From contig DKQZ01000043.1 of the NCBI GenBank assembly GCA_002471975.1, positions 1 to 18,245 of the forward strand: DNA of 18,245 bases, given 5' to 3'. The stretch's first letter is position 1; every line of letters begins with the position of its first letter. Both the position numbers and the translations under genes were made by a program. The DNA comes from Dialister sp. UBA7295 (lineage in GTDB: Bacteria; Bacillota; Negativicutes; Veillonellales; Dialisteraceae). The notes under the pieces were generated by a model that saw only the letters and a list, made by a program, of their open reading frames with translations, did not search any database and was not told the DNA's origin. Positions 6,902 to 14,255 of the stretch are shown here, one piece after another.

Positions 6902-7687
6902 TTATAAATTTTCCTGAATCATTTCGTTCAGGAGTTTTTTTCTGTCTTCTGCCCTCATCAGCATTTCTCCGATGAGTACGGCATCTGCCCCGGCCTCTTT
7001 CATCCGGTGCACGGCCCCTTTGTCGGTCATGCCGCTTTCGGAAACAAGCACTCTGTCCTCCGGCACCAGCCTGGCCAGCTTTTCGGTGGTTTCCATGTGA
7101 ATGGTGAAATCCCGAAGGTCTCTATTGTTGACGCCGCAGATTCTGGCCCCGTCCTCGATGAGCCGTTTCATTTCCGTCTCGTCATGGGCTTCACAGAGTA
7201 CGTCGAGGCCCAGGCTTTCTGCCAGCTGCATGAATTTCTTTATTTCTTCATCCGTAAGGATTGCGGCGATGAGGAGAATAGCCGAAGCTCCAGCCAAAGC
7301 TGCTTCTTCGATCTGGCAAACATCGACGATGAAATCCTTCCGGAGCACCGGGATCTTCACTTCTCCTGCCACCCGTTTCAGGTATTCGATGTCCCCCCTG
7401 AACCACTTCGGTTCGGTGAGGCAGGAAATAGCGGAGGCCCCGGCTTCTTCATATTCTTTTGCTATGGCTTCGAAAGGGAAGTCCGGGCTGATGAGCCCTT
7501 TGGAAGGAGAGGCTTTCTTCAGTTCGCAGATGAAGGAGAGCCCCGGCTTCTTCAGGTTGTTGTAGAAAAGGTGCTGATTGGAAGGCTGGAAATTTCTGAT
7601 TTCCTCATGAATCTTTCCGTAGTACCCTTCGGCTTTGAGCCTTGTGAGGCGCTTTCTCGTCTCTGCCGCAATATCATCCAGAATCAT
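6902..7687 (-). CDS. trpC: Indole-3-glycerol phosphate synthase
   Basis: 261 residues. It closes the ring of carboxyphenylamino-deoxyribulose phosphate to give indole-3-glycerol phosphate, the substrate of TrpA. Catalytic motifs are present: CELKKASPSKG (E55, K57), LRKDFIVD, CEAHDE, GVNNRDL and SESGM. The length fits a stand-alone TrpC; it is not the E. coli-type TrpC-TrpF fusion, and no trpF follows. AAGGGG lies five bases before the ATG. Gaps to trpD (9 bases) and trpB (16 bases) show a single operon. Confidence 0.96.
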   Translation of the reverse strand: MILDDIAAETRKRLTRLKAEGYYGKIHEEIRNFQPSNQHLFYNNLKKPGLSFICELKKASPSKGLISPDFPFEAIAKEYEEAGASAISCLTEPKWFRGDIEYLKRVAGEVKIPVLRKDFIVDVCQIEEAALAGASAILLIAAILTDEEIKKFMQLAESLGLDVLCEAHDETEMKRLIEDGARICGVNNRDLRDFTIHMETTEKLARLVPEDRVLVSESGMTDKGAVHRMKEAGADAVLIGEMLMRAEDRKKLLNEMIQENL

Positions 7688-7696
7688 ATTGTCCCC

Positions 7697-8719
7697 TTAT
7701 TCATTGGAAACTTTGACGTATTCTTCCATCTTCGCATAGGCCTTGCCGGTATCGATCAGTTCTGCCGCCTTTTCGATACCTGCTTTCATGGTGGGTACTG
7801 CTTTGGCCGCATAGAGGGCAAGTCCCGCATTCAGGAGGACTGCATTTCTCTTCGTGCCCTGAATCTTTCCGGAAAGGATGGCTTTCGTGATTTCCGCATT
7901 TTCTTCAGGCGTGCCGCCGACCAGTTCTTCTTTCTTCCCCCGGGTGAGGCCGAAGTCTTCCGGAGCGATTTCAGTCGTTCTATAGTAGCCGTCCTTCAGC
8001 TCGCATACCAGGGTTTTGTCGGATGGCGAAACTTCATCAAGACAATCCATACCATGAACAACCACTGCATTGTGGACACCCATCTTGTCAAGAACCTTTG
8101 CAATCGGTTCTACCAGGTAAGCATCGTAGACGCCGAGAAGGAAGTAATCCGGGTTGGCGGGGTTCGTGAGGGGTCCCAGGATATTGAATACGGTGCGGAA
8201 GCCCAGTTCTTTTCTGATGGGTCCCACATATTTCATGGCGGAGTGATATTTCTGGGCGAAGAGGAAGCACATACCCACTTTCTCCAGCATGTCCAGGGCT
8301 TTGGCCGGATCCTGCTGGATATTGGCCCCCAGGGCTTCCTGGCAGTCTGCCGTGCCGGATTTGGAGGATGCGGCGCGGTTGCCGTGTTTGGCCACTTTGA
8401 CTCCTGCTGATGCAATGACGAAAGCAGAAGTGGTGGAAATATTGAAACTGTTGGAGCCGTCGCCGCCGGTGCCTACGATTTCAAGGACTTTCAGGCCCGG
8501 GTGGGGAACGGGAGTGGCGTGTTCTCTCATGGCAATGGCGCAGCCGGAGATTTCATCAATCGTTTCTGCCCTGGTGCTCTTCGTGGAAAGGGCGGCGAGG
8601 AAAGCCGCATTCTGGGTCGGTGTCGTTTCACCGCTCATGATTTCATTCATTACGTCATAGGCTTCTTTGTAGGTGAGATCGCCTTTTCTTACGATTTTCT
8701 GGATTGCTTCTTTAATCAT
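7697..8719 (-). CDS. trpD: Anthranilate phosphoribosyltransferase
   Basis: 340 residues. It transfers phosphoribose from PRPP to anthranilate, the second committed step of tryptophan synthesis. Family motifs: VGTGGDGSNSFNIST (PRPP pyrophosphate site), KHGNRAASSKSGTAD, and GPLTNPA. I chose the ATG at 8719 (MIKEAIQKIV, the usual family start) because GGAGG lies eight bases before it; the in-frame ATG five codons upstream overlaps that site. It is the first gene of the operon, directly after the T-box leader. The glutamine amidotransferase domain fused to TrpD in enterobacteria is absent, and no trpE or trpG precedes it. Confidence 0.96.
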   Translation of the reverse strand: MIKEAIQKIVRKGDLTYKEAYDVMNEIMSGETTPTQNAAFLAALSTKSTRAETIDEISGCAIAMREHATPVPHPGLKVLEIVGTGGDGSNSFNISTTSAFVIASAGVKVAKHGNRAASSKSGTADCQEALGANIQQDPAKALDMLEKVGMCFLFAQKYHSAMKYVGPIRKELGFRTVFNILGPLTNPANPDYFLLGVYDAYLVEPIAKVLDKMGVHNAVVVHGMDCLDEVSPSDKTLVCELKDGYYRTTEIAPEDFGLTRGKKEELVGGTPEENAEITKAILSGKIQGTKRNAVLLNAGLALYAAKAVPTMKAGIEKAAELIDTGKAYAKMEEYVKVSNE

Positions 8720-8826
8720 TTTATGTTCCTCCATTTTTTATTTTTGAAATATGACAAAACGTTTTTCAGAAACCGATTCCCAGCCATCGTCTGATCGTAT
8801 CCATTTTTTCTTCCTTTCCGGGAACT

Positions 8827-8865
8827 AAAAAATCCGTCCCTGACAAATACTTGTCAAGGACGGAT
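8827..8865 (-). terminator. T-box-controlled attenuator terminator
   Basis: A 15-pair stem starting ATCCGTCC with a GTAT loop and one G-T pair, then six T. Its left arm contains the CCTTG needed for the T-box antiterminator, so the two structures exclude each other. It ends about 107 bases before the trpD start codon. Confidence 0.92.
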
Positions 8866-9097
8866 ATCATTCCGCGGTGCCACCTTGTTTCAGGGTTTGA
8901 CCCCTGCTCTTAGCGAGATACCAGCATATCTCCGGCAACTGACGTATGCCCTACGTCGCAGGCTACTTGGAAATCCTTTCACCGCGCCCTCAGCGGTCCA
9001 TTTAATAATCTGCGTCCTGCCGGCTTCTCATTGCCCCGACTCCCTGTGAGTGCACAACTATTTTTATCTCCGCTTCAACGGTTTGTTTATTAAGTTG
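8827..9097 (-). promoter_or_regulatory. Tryptophan T-box leader
   Basis: A leader RNA that reads through a terminator when uncharged tRNA-Trp is bound. On the minus strand the basal stem I pairs AGCGG (9074-9070) with CCGCT (8996-8992). The specifier loop presents TGG (9000-8998), the Trp codon, followed by A. The distal motifs are AGGGAG (9045-9040) and ATGAGAA (9031-9025). A GACGTA/TACGTC hairpin (8957-8941) fits stem III. The T-box core AAGGTGGCACCGCGG (8886-8872) has TGGC, which pairs with a G-discriminator GCCA tRNA end, as in tRNA-Trp. CAAGG (8887-8883) can pair with CCTTG (8859-8855) as antiterminator, in competition with the terminator stem. Confidence 0.95.
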
Positions 9098-9102
9098 TGA
9101 CT

Positions 9103-9131
9103 ATCATAATACGCCTTTTATGTCCTGTCAA
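9103..9131 (-). promoter_or_regulatory. Sigma-70-type promoter of the trp operon
   Basis: Minus strand TTGACA (9131-9126), a 17-base spacer, and TATGAT (9108-9103). This near-consensus promoter places the transcript start at about 9097, just before T-box stem I. Nothing resembling a Trp repressor operator was recognised, so attenuation looks like the main control. Confidence 0.88.
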
Positions 9132-9290
9132 GCGTTTTTATACACTTTTTGAAGAAATCAGTCTATACACCAGGAAATATGATTACTCTTCATATGTAAT
9201 ATTTCCCCGATAAAATCGATGATTTTCACGACTTGATCTTATCCCGTTAAAGCAGAATTTTCCTTTTCGAAAATCCCGGGTCCCTGATTT

Positions 9291-9324
9291 CCAAAAGAAA
9301 AAGTGCGCCCCTTTCAGAGCGCAC
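9291..9324 (-). terminator. Intrinsic terminator of the RND pump operon
   Basis: On the minus strand GTGCGCTC, a short loop and GGGGCGCAC form an eight-pair stem with one T-G pair (9303-9324), followed by TTTTTCTTTT. It lies 153 bases past the transporter stop codon because a 140-base tandem array intervenes. The next 160 bases towards the trp promoter hold nothing I can identify. Confidence 0.85.
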
Positions 9325-9337
9325 CATAAAATACAAT

Positions 9338-9477
9338 GGCTGACGGCTAACGGCCAGCTGCCAACGGCTGACGGCTGACTGCTAGCTGCTAACGGCTAAC
9401 GGCTAGCTGCTAACGGCTAACGGCTAACTGCTAACGGCTAACGGCTAACTGCTAACGGCTAACTGCTAACGGCTAAT
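9338..9477 (-). repeat. Twenty-copy heptanucleotide array after the RND gene
   Basis: Exactly 20 seven-base units cover 140 bases and touch the transporter stop codon (9478-9480). Plus-strand units are mostly GGCTAAC and TGCTAAC. Variants GGCTGAC, GGCCAGC, TGCCAAC, TGCTAGC and GGCTAGC cluster at the terminator end (9338-9407), so the copies next to the gene are the most uniform and perhaps the youngest. It is not coding: units shift frame and contain TAG/TAA on the transcribed strand. Confidence 0.95.
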
Positions 9478-12400
9478 TTACCTCCTCAGCATGCGATACT
9501 TGAATTTAATCCCTTTAAATCCCGTGACTTTCCTGAACCACCGGGCCATGTATTCCGTTATGAGGTAGAAAGCAGGAATGAGGAATACGCCGCAGACCGT
9601 GGCTACTGTCATACCGCCGACCACGGCGACACCCATGCCGCAGCGGGCTCCTGCTCCCGCTCCTGTGGCAATGGCAAGGGGCATACAGCCGATGATGGTG
9701 GTGAAAGCAGTCATGAGAATCGGGCGGAGACGGAGTTTGGATGCCGTAAGAACGGCTTCCATGGGATCGATACCCTTGTCCGCTCTTTCTTTTGCAAATT
9801 CCACGATGAGGATGGCATTCTTTGCGGCCAGACCGATGATCATGATGATCCCGATCTGCATGTACACACTGTTCATGAATCCGCTGGCTCCTGAGCCCAT
9901 GAGGGTGGCCAGCTTTCTAACCACATATTCAGAAACCAGGGCGCCGCACATCCCCGTAGGTACGGTGAAAAGTACGGCAAAGGGCATGGACCAGCTCTCA
10001 TAGAGGGCTGCCAGGCACAGGAAGGCAAAGACGAGGGCCATGATGAGAACTTTCATGGTGGAGCTGGAGGAAGAACTTTCTTCACGGCTCTGGCCCGACC
10101 ATTCGATGGTCATGCCCGACGGGATGACGGATTTCGCCGCTTCTTCCGCTGCCTGCATGGCCTGGCCCGAAGAATATCCGGTGGAAGCGCTGCCATTGAT
10201 GGCTACGGAGCGGACCCCGTTGAAACGGGAAATGGAGGAAGGCCCTGTGGTCATAGAGCTCGTAAGAATGGTGTCGAGAGGAACCATCTTGCCGGAGGAA
10301 GATTTGACGGAAATAAATTTCAGCGTATCCGTCTGGGAACGATAATTGGTATCTGCCTGGACCATGACTTTATAGGCCCGGCCGAACTGATTGAAATCAT
10401 TGACCTGGGACCCGCCGAAATTGACCTGGAGCGCCGTGAAGACGTCGGCAAGGTTGATACCCAGATTTTTGACTTTCTCACGATCCACGGTAAATTCCAC
10501 GCTGGGCGTATTCGTCGCGTAAGACGTGCGGGCACCGGTGATTTCCGGTCTCTGGTTGCAGGCGGCCACAACTTTGTCCGCCACATTTCCCAGTTCCGTA
10601 TCGGTGAGGCCCGTATTGTCCTGGAGCTGCATGGACCAGCCCCCTTCCATGCCGAGACCCGGGAGCGATGGCGCATTGAAAGCCACGACTCTAGCTTCCG
10701 GATGCTTTGGCGCCACAGTGGCATAGAATTTAGCCAGGATCGATTCCACGCTGAGATCGGAGGCGGTGCGCTCGCTCCAGTTGTCCAGGGCTACATACAT
10801 ATTTCCTGCATTGGAATTGGAACCTCCCGTATGGGTCATGATGTCTTTGACCCCGGGAATCTTCTTTGTTTCCTCCGCCACTTCATCCATGGTCTTGATG
10901 GTCTGGTTGAGGGAAGTCCCTTCGGGCATGGTGATGCTGGCAATGAAGATACCCTGATCTTCATCGGGTACGAAGGTGGAGGGGATGAGCCTGTAGAAGA
11001 CTCCCATGAGTCCCACCACCAGAATGAGAAATACGGCAGCCAGCTTCAGATGGTGAATCATCCAGCCTACTTTTCCCGTGTACTTGTCTCTGACGATTTC
11101 AAAAGTCCTGTTGAACCAGCGGAAGAAAGCCGCAATGGGGCCGGACTCAAATCCTTTGTCATCGCTCTTCAGAATCGTCCCGCAGAGGGCAGGCGTCAGC
11201 GTCAGGGCGACAAAAGAAGAAATGACGACGGAAACCGTAATGGTCACGGCAAACTGTTTGTACAGCACCCCGGTGACTCCCCCGATGAAGGCGACGGGAA
11301 TAAAAATCGAAGCCAGTACGGCAGTGGTCGCTATAATTGGTCCCTGGACTTCGTCCATGGCCCGTTCCGTGGATTCTTTCGGGGAAAGGCCGTCTTTCGA
11401 CATATGTTCTTCCACGTTTTCGATGACCACAATGGCATCATCTACTACCATACCAATCGCCAATACGAGAGCAAAAAGGGTGAGCGTATTGATGGTAAAA
11501 TCAAGAATAACAAAGGTCGCAAAGGTACCAATGATGGAAACCGGCACCGCCAGCGTCGGAATGAGGGTGGTCCGCCATTTCTGGAGGAAAAGGAAGACCA
11601 CAAGGACCACGAGAATCAAAGATTCCACAAGAGTCTCCACGACTTCATTGATGGAAGCGTTGATGAAATTCGTGTTATCCATGACGATGATATAGTCCAG
11701 ATCGGGCGGGAAATTTTCCTTCGCTTCCGTCAGGACCTGCTTCACCTGGCTCACTGCTTCCAGGGCATTGGCATCGTTGGTCAGCTGTACGCCGAAACCG
11801 ATCCCGCTGTGACCATTGATCTTGGAGTTGGAGCTTTGATTCTGTGTCCCCGTTTCCACTTTGGCCACGTCTTTCAGGTAGACGAAATTGCCGTTGGATT
11901 CGGATTTGACGATAATATTTCCAAACTGGGCAGGCGTGGTGAGACGGCCTTCCACCTTGGCGGCATACTGCTTTTCCTGGAGTTCCGGAGCCGGCTGGGC
12001 ACCAATGGTGCCGGCCGGAGCAGAGACGTTCTGCTCTCTGATCGCCGAAATGACGTCGGCTACGGTGAGATTTCTTTCAGCCAGTTTGTCCGGGTTCACC
12101 CAGACCCTCATGGCATAGCTGGCGCCGAAAGTATTCACATTGCCTACGCCGCTGATGCGCTGGAGTTTATCGAGAATGTAAATATCCGCATAGTTTTTCA
12201 GGAATGCCTGATCGTAAGTGCCCTTTGGCGAATACAGATTGGCCATGAGCACCATATCGCCCGAAGATTTCCGGACGTTCAGCCCCGTGGTCTGCACGTC
12301 GGAAGGAAGGCTGTTCTTGGCGAGGTTCGCCACGTTCTGCACATTGATAGAATCCTGATCCCCATCGCTGTCCAGATCAAAAACGATGGAAAGGCTGTAG

Positions 12401-12660
12401 CCCCCGTTATTGCTGGACGTGGAGGACATGTAATCCATATGCTCCACGCCATTCAGTTTTTCTTCGATGACCTGGGCCACCGTCTGGTTCACAATGGTGG
12501 CATTGGCGCCGGTATAGGAAGCGGAAAGGCTGATGGTAGGCGGCGAAATCTGGGGATACTGGGCTATCGGCAGCGATATGAGCGAAAGGGTCCCCAGGAT
12601 CACGATGATGATGGAAATCACGATGGCAAAGATCGGCCGCCGTATAAAGAATTTAGACAT
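9478..12660 (-). CDS. RND multidrug efflux transporter, AcrB type (HAE1)
   Basis: 1060 residues, within the usual size of the hydrophobe/amphiphile efflux family. It is an inner-membrane trimer that exports drugs, dyes or detergents using the proton gradient. The start MSKFFIRRPIFAIVIS and LPIAQYPQISPPTI are typical. TM4 carries GMVVDDAIVVIENVEEH with D407 and D408 at the same positions as in E. coli AcrB, and TM10 carries the relay lysine in GLAAKNAILIVEFAKE. Two large periplasmic loops and 12 membrane segments are expected. AAGGAGG overlaps the stop of the fusion-protein gene and leaves nine bases between the two, so translation is probably coupled. No outer-membrane factor gene follows. 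The substrate cannot be told. Confidence 0.96.
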   Translation of the reverse strand: MSKFFIRRPIFAIVISIIIVILGTLSLISLPIAQYPQISPPTISLSASYTGANATIVNQTVAQVIEEKLNGVEHMDYMSSTSSNNGGYSLSIVFDLDSDGDQDSINVQNVANLAKNSLPSDVQTTGLNVRKSSGDMVLMANLYSPKGTYDQAFLKNYADIYILDKLQRISGVGNVNTFGASYAMRVWVNPDKLAERNLTVADVISAIREQNVSAPAGTIGAQPAPELQEKQYAAKVEGRLTTPAQFGNIIVKSESNGNFVYLKDVAKVETGTQNQSSNSKINGHSGIGFGVQLTNDANALEAVSQVKQVLTEAKENFPPDLDYIIVMDNTNFINASINEVVETLVESLILVVLVVFLFLQKWRTTLIPTLAVPVSIIGTFATFVILDFTINTLTLFALVLAIGMVVDDAIVVIENVEEHMSKDGLSPKESTERAMDEVQGPIIATTAVLASIFIPVAFIGGVTGVLYKQFAVTITVSVVISSFVALTLTPALCGTILKSDDKGFESGPIAAFFRWFNRTFEIVRDKYTGKVGWMIHHLKLAAVFLILVVGLMGVFYRLIPSTFVPDEDQGIFIASITMPEGTSLNQTIKTMDEVAEETKKIPGVKDIMTHTGGSNSNAGNMYVALDNWSERTASDLSVESILAKFYATVAPKHPEARVVAFNAPSLPGLGMEGGWSMQLQDNTGLTDTELGNVADKVVAACNQRPEITGARTSYATNTPSVEFTVDREKVKNLGINLADVFTALQVNFGGSQVNDFNQFGRAYKVMVQADTNYRSQTDTLKFISVKSSSGKMVPLDTILTSSMTTGPSSISRFNGVRSVAINGSASTGYSSGQAMQAAEEAAKSVIPSGMTIEWSGQSREESSSSSSTMKVLIMALVFAFLCLAALYESWSMPFAVLFTVPTGMCGALVSEYVVRKLATLMGSGASGFMNSVYMQIGIIMIIGLAAKNAILIVEFAKERADKGIDPMEAVLTASKLRLRPILMTAFTTIIGCMPLAIATGAGAGARCGMGVAVVGGMTVATVCGVFLIPAFYLITEYMARWFRKVTGFKGIKFKYRMLRR

Positions 12661-12669
12661 AGGCCCTCC

Positions 12670-13878
12670 TTACTTCGTGGTTAGGGAGACGGCAGAATCC
12701 GGGGCAGTGAGTGACAGGCCCAGCTCTTCCGCCGTGGTTTCAGCAGCATTCAAAGGCTGGCCCTCTTTCAGATTTGTCAGCCCTTCTACCACCACATTGT
12801 CATCTTGCGTGAGTCCGCTCTCCACGATATAGTAGCTTCCTACCTGGTCTCCCAGGGTGACAAGCTTCGAGACGGACTTGTTATCTTCCCCGACTACAAT
12901 GACAAAGGATTTATCCAGCACCTGCTGCACGGCCCGCTGGGGCACGAGAAGCGCATCTTTCCGGGGCGACCCTTCCACGGTGACCCTGGCAAACATGCCG
13001 GGAAGAAGCACGCCATGTTCATTCTGGAAAACCGCTTTCAGGGTGAGGGTGCCGGTACTTTCGGAAAGTTCACGGTCCCCGATGTAATTCGTGGAAACTT
13101 CATCATATTTCCTGCCATTGCTGAGGGTCAGGGTCGCTTTGGGCGGGGTGGGCCTTTTCAGCCTTTCCCCTTCCACCCGCTGGTCTTCCATGGCCATGCG
13201 GAAATTGAGGTATTCGTTTTCACTGATGGAAAACTGGACGTAAATCGGATTGATGGACCCGATGGAGACAAGACTTGTATTTCCAGCGGTGGCATAGGTC
13301 CCCGCCGCCACGTCATCCACGGAAAGTTTTCCCGTAATGGGAGCGCGGATGACGGTATCATCCAGATTCTCCTGGGCTTTTTTGAGAAGGGCCTGGGCAT
13401 CATCGTAGCTGGACTGGTTCGACGCCACCGTGGCGCGCTGGGTCGTCACCGTCTGTTCAGCAATGGCGCCGGAGGAAAGGAGTTTCTCATACCGCCCAAG
13501 GTCGATCATGGAATTGTTCAGGTTTGTCCTCGCCTTGTCCACATTGGACCGTGCCGAAAGGACTGCGGAATCATACTGACGGTCATCGATTTTATACAGG
13601 GGATCCCCTTCATGGACGAACTGACCGCTTCTGAAATATTTCTCCACAATGGACCCGGAAACTTTCGGCTTGATGATGACCGCATCCATGGACTTCACCT
13701 GGCCCGAATAGTCATGGGTGACCACCGTGTCCTGCCGGAGCACTTTCATGGTCTTCACGGAAACGGCAGCCGATTTCGGCCGGGGCGTTCCGCCGCAGCC
13801 CGCAGTCACTCCTGCCAATCCCAGACAGCAGACGGCTCCCAGGACCAGCAGTTTTTTCTTTACGCTATTTTTTATCAT
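12670..13878 (-). CDS. RND efflux membrane-fusion lipoprotein (AcrA type)
   Basis: 402 residues. It is the periplasmic adaptor linking the RND pump to an outer-membrane channel. A signal peptide (KKKLLVLGAVCCLGLAGVTAGC) ends in a lipobox-like TAGC, giving a lipid-anchored C28. Half-motifs of the lipoyl-like domain lie near 70-100 and 180-205 (VIRAPITGKL), separated by the coiled-coil hairpin (about 103-175). A beta-barrel with LLPGMFARVTVEG and a membrane-proximal domain follow. I chose the ATG at 13878 (MIKNSVKK) because it starts a proper signal peptide and has GAAGG upstream; the frame stays open 36 codons further but with no signal-like start. First gene of the operon. Confidence 0.94.
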   Translation of the reverse strand: MIKNSVKKKLLVLGAVCCLGLAGVTAGCGGTPRPKSAAVSVKTMKVLRQDTVVTHDYSGQVKSMDAVIIKPKVSGSIVEKYFRSGQFVHEGDPLYKIDDRQYDSAVLSARSNVDKARTNLNNSMIDLGRYEKLLSSGAIAEQTVTTQRATVASNQSSYDDAQALLKKAQENLDDTVIRAPITGKLSVDDVAAGTYATAGNTSLVSIGSINPIYVQFSISENEYLNFRMAMEDQRVEGERLKRPTPPKATLTLSNGRKYDEVSTNYIGDRELSESTGTLTLKAVFQNEHGVLLPGMFARVTVEGSPRKDALLVPQRAVQQVLDKSFVIVVGEDNKSVSKLVTLGDQVGSYYIVESGLTQDDNVVVEGLTNLKEGQPLNAAETTAEELGLSLTAPDSAVSLTTK

Positions 13879-13937
13879 CTTCTGACCTTCTTTTCTGAAA
13901 TAGAAGAAACCGAGAAATACAATATTTAGAGGTTGTT

Positions 13938-13974
13938 CATATTTTATCATATGTCCGGTACGAAAGAAATATTT
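13938..13974 (-). promoter_or_regulatory. Possible promoter/operator of the efflux operon
   Basis: On the minus strand CATATGATAAAATATG holds both a -10-like sequence (TATGAT or TAAAAT) and an inverted repeat CATAT-N6-ATATG, about 60 bases before the fusion-protein start. No good -35 is seen (AAATAT or TTTCTT depending on the -10 chosen). A local repressor site is possible, but no regulator gene is adjacent. The remaining bases to 14150 hold nothing identifiable. Confidence 0.25.
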
Positions 13975-14150
13975 ACCACAAGTCATTTAAAACCGTTCAC
14001 GATCAGAAAGGGCGCTGCAAGAATGACACCCTATGTGGAATGACCGGAAATGATAAGGTGATCCAGTCATAGCTATCAGTAAAAGAGATCCGCATCAAAG
14101 GGAATAGCGGCCTTATTACAGTTCTCGTTGAGAAGCATAAATTTCATAGT

Positions 14151-14181
14151 AAAAGGCCGCCCCCACGATCTGAAGGCGGCC
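14151..14181 (-). terminator. Intrinsic terminator of the sensor operon
   Basis: On the minus strand GGCCGCC, a 13-base loop and GGCGGCC form a seven-pair GC stem, followed by TTTT. It lies 75 bases past the stop of the receptor gene. Confidence 0.8.
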
Positions 14182-14183
14182 AC

Positions 14184-14204
14184 CACAACTGAGAACTGAT
14201 AACT
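14184..14204 (-). repeat. Heptanucleotide array after the sensor gene
   Basis: Three seven-base units: CACAACT, GAGAACT, GATAACT (plus strand). On the transcribed strand these read AGTTATC, AGTTCTC, AGTTGTG and then run into the hairpin through GTGG. It is short and imperfect, but has the same position and period as the arrays behind dnaE, trpA and the RND gene. Confidence 0.55.
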
Positions 14205-14255
14205 ATATTTCCAAATGTTTTTAAAAAAGTATATCTTCCCCTTACGGTTTCCCTG

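Noticed and set aside
7007..8410. 467-codon open frame opposite trpC and trpD (and a similar one at 5836-6975 opposite trpB)
   Set aside because: Runs across two genes and their intergenic gap on the opposite strand; no motif, no promoter or terminator to match.
9180..9290. Small inverted repeats (ATTAC...GTAAT, AAAATC-gat-GATTTT) between the trp promoter and the RND terminator
   Set aside because: Short, AT-rich and without a nearby gene on that side; expected by chance.
9338..9477. CRISPR-like direct repeats
   Set aside because: Units of seven bases follow each other without spacers; this is a short tandem repeat, not a CRISPR array.
10702..12684. 660-codon open frame opposite the RND transporter
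   Set aside because: Antisense shadow rich in His, Gly and Arg, no recognisable domain, covers a gene with diagnostic motifs.
12670..13986. Longer start for the membrane-fusion protein (36 extra codons)
   Set aside because: The added residues precede a complete lipoprotein signal peptide and overlap the probable promoter; the start at 13878 has a ribosome-binding site.
14076..14147. 23-codon frame starting MKFMLLNENC behind the sensor operon
   Set aside because: Its start overlaps the T run of the terminator and it has no ribosome-binding site.
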